From Phymatolithon calcareum (taxonomy: Eukaryota; Rhodophyta; Florideophyceae; Hapalidiales), in contig OZ345356.1 of assembly GCA_977006965.1 (NCBI GenBank), positions 1,674,001 to 1,738,000 of the forward strand: a DNA stretch of 64,000 nucleotides. The letters are read 5' to 3'. Both the position numbers and the translations under genes were made by a program. The stretch's first letter is position 1, and every line of letters begins with the position of its first letter. Under the pieces are notes generated by a model. It was not told where the DNA came from. It saw nothing but the letters and a program-made list of their open reading frames with translations, and did not search any database. Shown in pieces: positions 10,861-20,858 of this stretch.

Positions 10861-11340
10861 AGAGGGTTTCCATACTTAGGCTCGTCGACAGACCTTAGAA
10901 GGGAGACCACCGATACCAACGATCAACTAAGATGGATCATCCATCGAGAGAACAATGAGGCACCGATTTATGACCAAGTAAATTTACCGCTTGATGTCAA
11001 CCTTCGCAAGAGTCGTGAACCAAGCTCACACGGCCATCAATATGGCGATCGGTGGTATTTGCATTCTACAACCATACGTATGGTCAATTGGCACAGGCAA
11101 AGTTGCCTCATGAGTCTCCAGACGTGTTAGTGAAGATTTATATTTTAAAAAACATATAAATCTACATTTCGTCTTCTAAATAATACCATGTTCTCAGCCC
11201 CATTTTTTACGGAATAACCGGGAGCAGCCACGGGCTCCATGGCTGGCCATCAAATCTGCCCATTCCGGACAAGACGAGGATACACGGCTACTCAAGGTCA
11301 AAACATGAGCATCGACGATTGCGCTGCGTATAATTTTGGT
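10861..11340 (+). other. No clear gene; possible short coding remnant
   Basis: One plus-strand frame near 11000-11107 reads VVNQAHTAINMAIGGICILQ and stops at TGA. It looks coding-like, but no family is recognised and no upstream continuation was found. Confidence 0.15.
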
Positions 11341-11349
11341 TACCCGATA

Positions 11350-11445
11350 CGAGGTTTCATATTAGGGAACAGCTACCGTCTCGGGCCTTGCCTGTATATT
11401 CGTAAGACTTTGAGGCTTTTAAAATTCAATCAAAAAAAAGCTGCC
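11350..11445 (+). repeat. LINE family 2 3' tail
   Basis: GTATATTCGTAAGACTTTGAGG, then CTTTTAAAATTCAATC and an A run matches the tail at about 60450-60510 and resembles the ends at 14815-14845 and 30815-30838. It is only a 5'-truncated stub. Confidence 0.5.
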
Positions 11446-11696
11446 GACTCGGGAGAAGCGTCAAAAACTGATGGACAATAGCACGTGTAGGAAGAATAAG
11501 AGGAAAAGTAGATTATTATTTAGAAGATACCATTGCATCTGCTGACGCTTGAGACGGGAAATGGACAATTCTTTATAACACTCGGAAAACAAAAAAATCA
11601 TCTGTAGGCACGACAGCTGATTTCCATCAGCTCCTGAAGCAGCGATTTATGGGACATGAGTTTGGCAGTCTTTATAGTCTTGTCCAACAAGTCTCA
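11446..11696. other. Downstream flank of a family M gene
   Basis: There is no gene. The flank repeats, with divergence, the sequence seen downstream of the other M genes: GTAGATTATTATTTAGAAG, CATCTGCTGACGCTTGAG, ACTCGGAAAACAAAAAAATC and GCACGACAGCTGATTTCCAT. Confidence 0.45.
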
Positions 11697-12905
11697 TTAT
11701 ACAGTTGAATCCCGAAGGTCATCGCCGCCTCCGATGCCCCAGATTTTTCTCTTGGCAAATATTGCTATCTCAATGAACGAGAAAACCAAGATAACCCCAG
11801 AAACCTCTTTGAGAGCTGCAAACAACTCTGTATCCATCCTTTTCCAGAGCACGCAAATGGCGCCCAGAACGCATATCTGGAGAGGAAATATAGAGAAATG
11901 CTCCGCAATAAAGAGTAGAGCTGGCATTACTCTCTCTGCGTTTTTGATATCCACTCCACTGCCGTAAAAGGGAAACGTAGGGTCTGGGTTCAAGTTGTAC
12001 CTACCGATGCCAACGATTGCATTCCCGATATGCAGTGGGGCTTCATCCAGCTGGTACGCGTCGCGTCGAAATGCAGACTGTGAGCTGCCTTGGTAGTCCT
12101 CAGGAAGCTGCATTTGTATTTCGCGCAGATTGGCTTGCTCTCTCTCCAAATTTTCGGTGATTTTTCTCCCGTACAAGAAAGCAAGTTCATCTCCCCGAAA
12201 CCTCTTGAGCAATCGTTCTATCTTCAAGGGCCTCATTTGATATGCGCAAACCACTAATGAGACTGATGCAGTGCAAAATGCAAAGGCCACAGATGCTGCT
12301 ATCGCCCCAACAGACAGAAAGCCAGTATCAGCTGCAGCTGCAATCGCCATTCTCGCAGGTACAGCAGGAGCTCTGAGCCATACTCCCTGACGCCATCCCG
12401 CAATGAAGATGGGTATCCCGACCGATAATAGGACGAATATGTCAGGTAAATCCATGATCTTTAAAGAGCATCGAGAGGCATTTTCAACTGGTTTAAACCT
12501 GTCCCTGCGGCCATTCTGAGCAGAGTACGGCAACCAGTGGTGCCGCGAGAGAGTAGCTGTCATCACAGTATGGAGTACATCTAATGCCATCTGCATGAGT
12601 CCAAACACGAGCATGGCAGGTCCGAACCAAGCCAACCACTGAAGTCGCGTTTTCGTCTCCTGGATGACCTCCACACACGAAAGTATCTCGGCTGCGACAG
12701 AGATTAAGACTTCTATAACCTCCAGGAAAAGCAGGATCTTCAGCTTCCGGTGCGAGATACGACATGGGTCAGCGGACTCAAGAACGAGCATGCCCTGCAT
12801 GGCCGCGACCAAAATTGCACCGAAAGCAAGGAGCACGTTCAAACTCACACCAGGAAATTGATCGGAAACGAATTTCGATTGCGCGTGACCGATGCCAGAG
12901 CTCAT
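11697..12905 (-). CDS. Family M multi-spanning membrane protein (divergent copy)
   Basis: This is an intact 402-residue frame. I start it at the ATG at 12905 (MSSGIGHAQSKF), because all paralogues begin with MSSGI; the frame stays open further upstream, into promoter-like DNA. Hydrophobic segments at roughly 20-42, 55-80, 90-118, 150-172, 182-225 (two spans), 325-352 and 361-384 predict about eight membrane spans. A charged loop (LEREQANLREIQMQLPEDYQG) lies before the last two. The family is not recognised. Conserved blocks include VLLAFGAILVAAMQGM, ESADPCRISHRKLKILL and WKRMDTELFAALKEVSGV; the protein ends DDLRDSTV. It is the most divergent complete copy in the window and stands alone, without an S gene beside it. 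The role is unknown; a transporter or receptor would be a guess. Confidence 0.75.
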   Translation of the reverse strand: MSSGIGHAQSKFVSDQFPGVSLNVLLAFGAILVAAMQGMLVLESADPCRISHRKLKILLFLEVIEVLISVAAEILSCVEVIQETKTRLQWLAWFGPAMLVFGLMQMALDVLHTVMTATLSRHHWLPYSAQNGRRDRFKPVENASRCSLKIMDLPDIFVLLSVGIPIFIAGWRQGVWLRAPAVPARMAIAAAADTGFLSVGAIAASVAFAFCTASVSLVVCAYQMRPLKIERLLKRFRGDELAFLYGRKITENLEREQANLREIQMQLPEDYQGSSQSAFRRDAYQLDEAPLHIGNAIVGIGRYNLNPDPTFPFYGSGVDIKNAERVMPALLFIAEHFSIFPLQICVLGAICVLWKRMDTELFAALKEVSGVILVFSFIEIAIFAKRKIWGIGGGDDLRDSTV

Positions 12906-13053
12906 TGTCGGTACAAGTGCACTAGAGTTTCTGGTTTCCGAAGAAAAAAGGTAGATTTTCTGAGTAGACCGTCTACTCAAAACCGGAAGCTCGAGGTCCC
13001 GAGGGAGACCAGTGGCAACAACAAAAAAAAATCGCAAAACTAATTTTAAAATA
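12906..13053 (-). promoter_or_regulatory. 5' flank of the divergent M gene
   Basis: On the minus strand, CCACTGGTCTCCCTCGGGAC followed by CTCGAG corresponds to CCACCTCTGGTCCCCTGAGG upstream of the other M genes. This supports a shared promoter-proximal element about 80-100 bases from the ATG. Confidence 0.4.
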
Positions 13054-14090
13054 TGAAGCACCAGCTTACAAGACTTACAGTAGTTATATTTCTCCATGGA
13101 CCCAGGTTGCCGCTCTCATTTCTGCGATCAGTTCTACTTTTCCAAAACATTGTTTCCAGAAAAGCCAGATTTATATTGTAATTCCAGAAAATCTACATCT
13201 GAAAACAATGCTTTGGCATATTCAGACTGACAGCAGAGGTGAGAGTGGCAACCTGGCCTCATGCAGAATGTGACTACTGCGCATCATTTAATCATGATAG
13301 ACTACAGCAATGGAATTCATTATTGATTTCAGGGAGTAAAAAGAAGAAGAAGAAATGGAGATTTTTATTTAAAAATCACATCTGCAGACGCTTGGGGCAA
13401 ATTTGCAGTTTCCAGACTTGTGTCAAGCGTGAAACGCTGCTAGAAGTTACGACCCAGTATAGTAGGGTACCAAAACATACCTCTGGTTTTCAGGGACTGA
13501 GAAGCTGCAATACACGAACAGCTATGTTCTGAACCAGTTGCTTCTCGTTCCAAATCCCCAAAAATCACCGTCGCAGATCCACCCTTTCTCCTATAATTTT
13601 AAAAATATAACTCTAAACACACTCTCATCGCCTTGCGCGCTCGCTGGGGAATATATCCATCCGCAATCTGTCTAACTGTACATCGTGCTGTCTGTACTTT
13701 CCCAACGTTCGTAAGCCCACACTAATTCTTCCTTTCGCTCCGCAGTATGAAACCCATCACGGGCGTTTTCCACCGCGCGGAATTGTGCGAACGGCACCCG
13801 CTCTCCCTCCGTTTCGCATCTTGACTCTGGCCCGGAATCGTGCTGCGTCTGCAGGAAATGTTGGGTCCTTTCGTTCGGTTTATAGAGATTCGTGAGAACG
13901 AGTGAATTCACTCGTTCCCAAGAATCACTGTGCCGTTAGTAAACTAACGGCAATTCCCTCAGCCAAAAACACAAACGTCTAACTTTTGGAGATTAGGCAT
14001 GCTGCGCCCACAAAGATGCAGAAAATTTGAATGGCAACGCGCAAACCGTAACAATGAACAGCCAATGTCCAGACCGTTACCCTAATCCTC
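13054..14090. repeat. Dispersed 1.04-kb flank repeat, copy 1
   Basis: Directly similar to 19760-20815 over its whole length: it starts CACCAGCTTACAAGAC, and both copies end near CCAATGTCCAGA and CCCTAAT. It contains the CTGCAGACGCTTGG block and, inverted relative to the tandem units, the conserved S-gene flank with its palindrome (13896-13917). No gene is seen; the minus-strand frame at 13911-13672 is the inverted flank. It is cut at its right end by a LINE. Confidence 0.6.
13887..13935. promoter_or_regulatory. Conserved palindrome in S-gene flank
   Basis: The core GAACGAGTGAA and its exact reverse complement form a perfect 22-bp palindrome at 13896-13917, inside a longer imperfect one (GATTCGTGAGAAC ... 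AAGAATCACTG). Counterparts lie at 20610-20631, 25369-25418, 28592-28641, 32223-32272, 35445-35494, 39188-39237 and 59593-59641. Confidence 0.5.
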
Positions 14091-14850
14091 ACCTACCCCA
14101 AATGGGAGTATGCCATTCACCTGACACCGATCAAGAAACGACTACTGTCGGCAATTGAAGCAGCAGAAGGTCTTTTCTACAGATACGTTTTCGGAAAATA
14201 TGCTGAGTATCGAAGGGAGAGAATGCGAGTGCTCTGCCGTCTCGCCAGCCCACAGATGAGGAGAATGCACCAGGTAAGACGGAGGAAGTTCCTGGAGCTT
14301 TCAGAAGAATACCATGGAAAAGAAGAAGATCTGGAAGGCGTATCAAAGGACATTGGGTATCTCGGTGAAGAGGAACACCTTAAAGAAGCTCTGAAACAAG
14401 CGGAAGAAGCTATGGTGTCAAAAAAGCGACGCCTACAAGCAACAGTCAAAGTCTGGTCGTTGGAAGAAGAGGCTCGGACAGTTAAAATCCCGTTCGGCGT
14501 ACCGAACGACCTACCAGGAGTGCTATATATAAGGGACAGAACTGCGAGGTTGACATGCCTGAGAGTCATTTTCAACAGAGTTCCTTTGTGGAGAAAATCC
14601 ATTCTGGCGAAGTACTTTGGGACTGGTGCTGTGGTGGAGCTTATCGCGTTGCAACGTATACTACGGCCTATGAAGATGGACCAAGAAATGGAATATGAAT
14701 GCAAAAGACTTACTCGGGCCCTCACAGGGAGAGAAATTCGAATTAAGGAGATATTAGAAGGAGAGTAGAGAGATGAGTATCGAAAACAGCGAGAAGCTGC
14801 CCTGTTACTCAATTTGAGGCTTTGGGAGCTTTTAAAATAAATCAACATAT
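14090..14850 (+). pseudogene. LINE family 2 C-terminal region
   Basis: A 5'-truncated LINE. The frame opens at PKWEYAIHLTP near 14097, runs through an uninterrupted 181-codon stretch (14223-14768) and ends in GREIRIKEILEGE. It includes LRVIFNRVPLWRKSIL and EMEYECKRLTRAL, shared with the fragments at 22795-23210, 23860-24060, 30344-30772 and 37311-37739. The 3' end GGCTTTGGGAGCTTTTAAAA marks the tail. The RT core is absent. The left border is placed where similarity to the second copy of the flank repeat (20815) stops. Confidence 0.65.
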
Positions 14851-15097
14851 ATCCCCCAAAGAAGCATGTGCTTCTCTTTTTTGAGGGTAAGAAATGGTGG
14901 TAGCTCGTTCTTAATGGGTTGAGGAGGGCGCTGGCCCTCCCGTCCAGCGGGTTTAGGTGGGAGACTCGACGCGTAAGGTACACTGAATGCTCGACGCGTA
15001 TGGTACACTGAAAATTCAATGGGTCACATCAAACAATTTATTTCGTTTTGACTTCACACAAATTGCCTACTCTCATCGACTATACGGTGGATGTGGA
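14851..15097. repeat. Spacer with 25-bp tandem repeat
   Basis: CTCGACGCGTAAGGTACACT at 14965-14989 is repeated with two or three changes at 14990-15014. Nothing else is seen. Confidence 0.6.
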
Positions 15098-15811
15098 TTA
15101 TACAGGGGCTGCTTCTGGGGCTGAGGCTGCTTCTGGGGCTGGGGCTGCTTCTATGTTTTTCCTCTTGTTGTAGAAATAGACCGCGGCCGTGACAAGTAAA
15201 GCTACAACAATCAAGACCGGAGCGAGCCAGGCCCATATGTTCACTCCACGCTTCCCCTTACGCGTTTCTGCTCCGACACCAGAAATTGTCGAATTTGCAT
15301 CTGAAGGCTGGTTCGTTGGCGATGGTTCCGTCTTTCCCGTACGCACAGTGGTGCGTTGATAAACACATCCACCGTCAAATTCAGTGAGAAAAACAAGATA
15401 GCGTTCACCGCGGAGATACTTCTACGGGGTTTGGTAAAGTGGCAAGACAATGTCCCCGCTACTACTTGGACTGAAGAAGTCGATGAAAACTTTGCGCAAG
15501 TCAAATGATCCACACCGGATCGAACCTGAGCCACGGATCATGATACCCAGTGCGGCATTAGTCGGGTGGCGCAATTCTTCAATTAAAAAATCAACGCTCT
15601 CGCATGTGGCATCGTTGAACAGCATTTGCTCTTTGGAAATTGTGCTGGCCTGGCTGCGAATCTCCACGGTCTTCCTTTGGCGGCAAAAGGGGAGGTTGCC
15701 CTCTCGAAACGTGTAGATGCCAGGAAGATCGGTGAAGGTAACATCGGCGGATGCGAGGCTTAAGAGAAGGAAGAAAAGAAGAGATTGACGGCAAGTGCGA
15801 GACAGCGCCAT
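15098..15811 (-). pseudogene. Single-pass secreted/membrane protein gene with one in-frame stop
   Basis: Read from the ATG at 15811 (MALSRTCRQSLLFFLLLSLASA, a clear signal peptide), the frame stays open for 237 codons except for a TAG at 15422-15424 (codon 130). Beyond it the same frame continues sensibly: KYLRGERYLVFLTEF, a Ser/Thr/Pro stalk, a strong membrane span (AWLAPVLIVVALLVTAAVYF), basic residues NKRK and an Ala/Pro/Glu-rich cytoplasmic tail ending at TAA 15098. This is a type I membrane protein layout. The ectodomain has four or five cysteines and is not recognised. A sequencing error, a recent null allele, or a truncated secreted form of 129 residues are all possible. Confidence 0.6.
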
Positions 15812-17216
15812 GGTATAATGAATCAAGTATACCGTGGCCGCGCTGCTAAGACGAAGGAAACTCCGGTGAAAATCGCTGAAGTACTGCGGAGCATGCAATC
15901 AATTCTTGTACGCCCCACGTATAAAATGAAAGAGGGGAGAAGCACGGAAGCGTGGAAGTGTGGACTTGGCGCAGATGGACGAGTTTGCGACTTACCGTCG
16001 TTTCGCGGGTATCATATGAAGCACTTGGATGTGTACTACTGTAGTCTAGACGGACGGGAAGATATTGGAGAGACAGGAATTGTCACCGTGTCGTAAACGG
16101 CATTGCAGGTACAATATCTACGAGAGTAAGGTTACAGTGACTGGTTGGGTGAAACAAATTCCTAGGAGTAGTTTCTTGTTGTGAGCGTTCCACGGTTCAT
16201 TGATGTACAAAAACCCTACTCTGGTCCCTAAGGGGCCTTGATGGTGAAGATTAGTCCACGTGCATATGACAAGCGGGGGTTCAGATTTGTAGTCAGTGTT
16301 TACTCGGTTGTGAAGGACGCTGGTGGAGACTCGATCGAACGTTCGACACAATCCGAGTACCCAAAGTACCAGTGAAGTAAGAAATGGCATCGAATCTGTA
16401 CTTCGTCAATTGGCGGCCTGGCATTGGCGGACAAAACAGTAACAATTTCGTCGATGTCACATACTCTCGAAACTACGGCGAAGAATAGAAAGATTGAGGA
16501 CAAGACACGAGACGCTGGGACAGAGTTCGAGCTCGACAACCTTAACAATGTCTGAGAATCGAACGCGATTGCTGGTCTTCAAGATAAATAATTCTTAAGA
16601 CGAATATGGGGTAACGTGAAGACCGCCGTGTGAGAAAAACAATTTGCCATACACGTCTATAGACGTGCACAAAGCAGACGTGGAATAATTTTTTGCAAGA
16701 TGGGTTCAAGGTCACTTATGGAGCAATTTATCCTTCTTATAGTGAGTCAATCTGAACAACGAGGTTCATTTTTTCGGAGAGGTACGCGTCACTCTCACGT
16801 ATGGTACTTTGTTGAAGAAAAACTGTGCAGGGACGTTTACTATTACATTAGTCTAGTTCGCATTGTTGTTTACCGCGCACAGACATGCATTGTAGGTAAC
16901 TATGAATGTACTTCTGAGAGCAAACTGATCCTATGTCTTCTGCTTTGAGTTATATTCACATTCTGGTGCTTTCAATACATTGGAAAATCACTCAGACTTA
17001 AAAATGTCCGAGTAAATGATGGCGAAGACACCCATTTGTGGACAAATGCCCCGAGAAGAGCATATTGCAAAGCAATGTGTTTGTTCTCCTCGAGCGTCAA
17101 AATCTGGATATATGGCAGAGGTGGAGGTTGAACTTTGAGTCAACCTCCTCAAGTTGCCAGCAAACCGTCTTTAATCCCAATCTTGCATTTCCTGGCAATA
17201 AGCATAGTTCGCGGAC
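15812..17216. other. Intergenic, no gene seen
   Basis: Only short overlapping frames without motifs. The first part would hold the promoter of the minus-strand membrane protein gene, and the last part that of the CAP gene at 17217. No convincing TATA element or repeat was identified. Confidence 0.4.
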
Positions 17217-17843
17217 ATGGAGAAAATATGCCTCTATACCGTGTTCATTGTCGCAACAGCTGTCGCAGTGCACTCTTTATCCAAGCCTGTATCGCCTGAT
17301 ATAATCCGTTCCGAAGAAGAAATTGTGAAAATGAAGCACACAATGTCCAGCTTCAGCGACGACTCTATCTTCATGGAGAACGTCCTGTTATCCCCTTCTG
17401 CACGGTTGGCGTCAGCATCCGCTGATGAAATCCTCCGTGCACATAACAAGTACCGCACTCTGCTTCGCATCCATCCATTGAGGTGGTCAACCAATCTAGA
17501 GAGGACGGCGAGATCGTGGGCGAATGTGATCGCGAAGGGGACCAAACTTCGGCATAGCGGCTGGGAAGGGCGAGGGGAGAACTTGTGGTATGGCAAGGGA
17601 AGAAGGTTTAGTTACACAGAGATGGTTGACGCTTGGGGGAACGAGAGGCAGTACTTCACGTATGGAACTTTTCCACACGTCAGTACTACGAGACGTTGGC
17701 GGGATGTCGGGCACTATACGCAGATGATTTGGCGCGGTACTTCATTGGTCGGGTGTGCCGGTGCTCAATCGTTTCATTTGGGTTACGTTTTTGTTTGTCA
17801 CTATTGGAAGCAAGGCAATATTATTAATCGAGTGCCGTACTAA
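17217..17843 (+). CDS. Secreted CAP/SCP (PR-1-like) domain protein
   Basis: An intact 208-residue protein. Residues 1-20 (MEKICLYTVFIVATAVAVHS) form a signal peptide. Residues 21-66 are a linker. Residues 70-206 are a CAP domain: AHNKYR (75-80), LRW..NLE..A..WA (88-102), His113 in LRHS, GENLWYG with Glu121, W..E with Glu143, GHYTQMIW with His166, VGC (Cys180) and the family signature YVFVCHYWKQGN (190-201). The His/Glu tetrad of the CAP cavity is therefore present. In the family such proteins are extracellular and linked to defence, adhesion or sterol binding; the role here is inferred only from family. It stands alone in AT-rich flanks with no operon-like neighbour. Confidence 0.92.
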   Translation: MEKICLYTVFIVATAVAVHSLSKPVSPDIIRSEEEIVKMKHTMSSFSDDSIFMENVLLSPSARLASASADEILRAHNKYRTLLRIHPLRWSTNLERTARSWANVIAKGTKLRHSGWEGRGENLWYGKGRRFSYTEMVDAWGNERQYFTYGTFPHVSTTRRWRDVGHYTQMIWRGTSLVGCAGAQSFHLGYVFVCHYWKQGNIINRVPY

Positions 17844-19759
17844 CGCCCTTTTAGAGTGGATTTTACGTCATGGTCGCTCGGGATTCTTTAGGGATTGGAT
17901 TGGATTTCTGTTTAATTGAAGCTCCCTTTGTCAATTATCATTGCACCTGAGAGACTTTTCGTTGCGCTACAATCCTTCGCTTACGTTCTCATTTAAGTAG
18001 TTGTTTTCGGACATTTTCTTCGGACACTATCAACTGCCATTTCCAGCATTTCTTTTTAAATATCGCAAAGTCGTTGTTTGGGCAATAAGTTTGAAATATC
18101 CTTGCGTGCTTCATCTAGTTTGCAATCTTCGTTTCTTGTTTGCTCTTGCCAAGATTATTTAGAGAGGGTATGCAATTCTAGATTACTGATATGTAATTTC
18201 GTAAGCAACGTGTTATATAATAACAAATGCTGGATGCGCATCCGAAGCTGGAAAAAAGCTATAGCAGTAAATGGGCAAATGATTAATCATTCTGGAGATA
18301 GTGATGGCGAACTTTTAAGGACCTACTTCCCCATCTTTGAAGCGCTCTCACTGGCCGAAACAATGCTCATAAACTGGCTGAAAATTTTAATTATGTCGTT
18401 TGCACCGACGGGACTGCATCCAGTTTTCAAGAAAATGAGTAAAAAGAAGTGAAACATTTCAAGTATGAAGTCAGCAAAAGTTTTCAATGTTCGGCTGTAA
18501 TCAATCATTACAGAAAAAAGCTTACCGTTTTTCCTTCGAACAGTTCAGCTTCTCCTCGGGGAGCAACGTGAATTTTACAATATTTTTCGCCTGTTCCTTT
18601 GCCGATTTTAAAAACCTTTTGGTCTCGCGGCGCGAACTTTTTTGCCACCTAGACATTCGATTTTACCAAATTTGCAGTATTCCTGTGGTAGTCTACAAGC
18701 ATTCGAAACTTTGAGCGAGGCAATAAGAAATTAAACGAGTCCTTTTCGAGATAATTGTCCATCTTTGTAGGCGATTCTTTTTCAAGATCAGAATTACGAA
18801 AAGTGCTCTACAGTCCTCCTGTCATCACTTTTCTTTGATTTTTTTTGGTTTTTGCGTAACTTACGTTCTTGGCTCTCTATAACAGTTTTAAAAATGAAAA
18901 GAACTGACCAGGAAGTGGTCTTAAACTGCGCGTTTAAGGAAATTTCTAGAAAAAGTTTCCACGGCGCTAGGACTTTTTTTTCTTAGCCAATTATGTACTG
19001 CCATAGCAGAAAGTGTTCAATGAGCTTCTCGGATTCCCAAGCTCATAAAAAAAAATAAAAGTGAAAATCTAAGATGGGGGTGTAGGTCCTTAAAGTCGAC
19101 TTCTCGACGATGTAATGGTCAGGCTAATGAACACAACTTGGATGCATAAAGAGTGGATAAGCAGCATACATGCTGTGCGGTACCTCGCCCATTCTCTGAA
19201 GGAACTTAGCTCTGAAGGCAAATAATTCGAAATTTGGAAAGGCTTAGCATCTGGCTGAGGAGCGGAGCATACTAAGGCAATCGGAAATATATTGTTTCAC
19301 TTGGGATAGTTGAGAATACATAGTTAAACGAGATACAGTATCGCATATCGTAGAATCCTCAAGTATTTTCTATGTCGCAATTGACAATGGCATATTTTCA
19401 ATCTCCAGTGACACCAGAAAGCAGTGCGGTTTCTCCTCTCGAGTCTGAAAGTATTCTAGCGTTCTATTCTGCAACGTTTTCAGTGGAATTCTCTTGGCGT
19501 GAAAATATGTTCATGCAGTTCAGCAAGGAAAAACATAGGACTGAAGTGAAAGTGATTACATCAAGGTTTGTCGGCAAGGTGAGCCAGAGCAATGAAGCAG
19601 GCAAAGGGCCCGGCCTGTGTCATAGATGCTGGAGATCTCATGGCGGAACAGAATGGTATTGATAGAAAGACGTATCATACAATTGGTGCATTTTTCTAAC
19701 GTATTGCACGCCCTCACTGCTTATCGCATTCTGTTCGTGTACACGATAGATTAAAATTG
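17844..19759. other. AT-rich intergenic, no gene seen
   Basis: Several frames of 60-125 codons occur, but composition is AT-rich and none shows a motif, signal peptide or paralogue elsewhere in the window. No transposon signature was recognised. Confidence 0.4.
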
Positions 19760-20815
19760 ATATGAAACACCAGCTTACAAGACGTACAGTAGCTACATTT
19801 CTGCATGGACCCAGGTTGACACTCTAATTTCTGCGATAAGTCCTACTTTTCCATAACATTGTTTCCACAAAAGCCCGATATAATTCCGGAAAATCTACAT
19901 AAATGTAAAAATGTAATGCAGTTTATCTGAAAACAATGCTTTGGAATATTCAGACTGGCAGCAAGGGTGAGAGTGGCAACCTGGCCTCAAGCAGAATGTG
20001 ACTACTGCACATCATTTAATCATGGTAGACTACAGCAATGGAATTCATTATTGATTTCAGGGACTAAGAAGAAGAAATGGAGAATTTTATTTAAAAGTCA
20101 CATCTGCAGACGCTTGGCGCAAATTTGCAGTTTCCAGACTTGTGTCAAGAGTGAAACGCGGCTAGAAGTTACGAACCAGTATGGTAGGGTACCAAAATAT
20201 ACCTCTGACTTTCAGGGACTGAGAAGCTACTATACACGAACAGCTATGTTCTGAAACATTTGCTTCTCGTTCCAAATCCCCAAAAAATCACCATCTCAGA
20301 TGCACCCTTTCTCTTATAATTTTGAAGATATAACTCTAAACACACCCTCATCACCTTGCGCGCTCGCTGGGGAATATATCCATCCGCAACTCTGTCTAAC
20401 TGTACATCGTGCTGTCTGTACTTTCCCAACGTTTGTAAGCCCACCATAACTCTTCCTTTCGCTCAGCAGTATGAAACCCATCACGGGCGTTTTCCACCGC
20501 GCGGAATTGTGCGAACGGCACCCGCTCTCCCTCCGTTTCGCATTTTGACTCCGGCCCGGAAACGCGTTGCGTCTGAAGGAAATGTTTGATCCTTTCGTTC
20601 GATTCGTGAGAACGAGTGAATTCACTCGTTCCCACTAATCACCGTGCCGTTAGTAAACTAGCCTCAATTACACTCCCTTCGCCAAACACACTCATGACTA
20701 CCTTGCGGAGATTAGGCATGCTGGGCCCCCCGAGATGCAGAAAATGTGAATGGCAACGCGCAAATCGTTATTAATGAACAGCCAATGTCCAGAACGTTCC
20801 CTAATTCCCGCCTAC
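19760..20815. repeat. Dispersed 1.04-kb flank repeat, copy 2
   Basis: Direct repeat of 13054-14090. It carries the same inverted S-gene flank (20640-20310) and the perfect palindrome at 20610-20631. Here it leads directly into an S pseudogene on the plus strand, whereas copy 1 is cut by a LINE. Confidence 0.6.
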
Positions 20816-20858
20816 AACATGCGCGCCTCAAGGCTCACAGGCACATCAGCGCATCACA

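Noticed and set aside
9300-11130. Several overlapping plus-strand frames, one of 215 codons
   Set aside because: CT-rich composition, no motif, no paralogue and no consistent frame. I did not call a gene.
15422-15424. TAG read as a recoded amino acid
   Set aside because: No supporting element was seen, and a point mutation or sequencing error is simpler.
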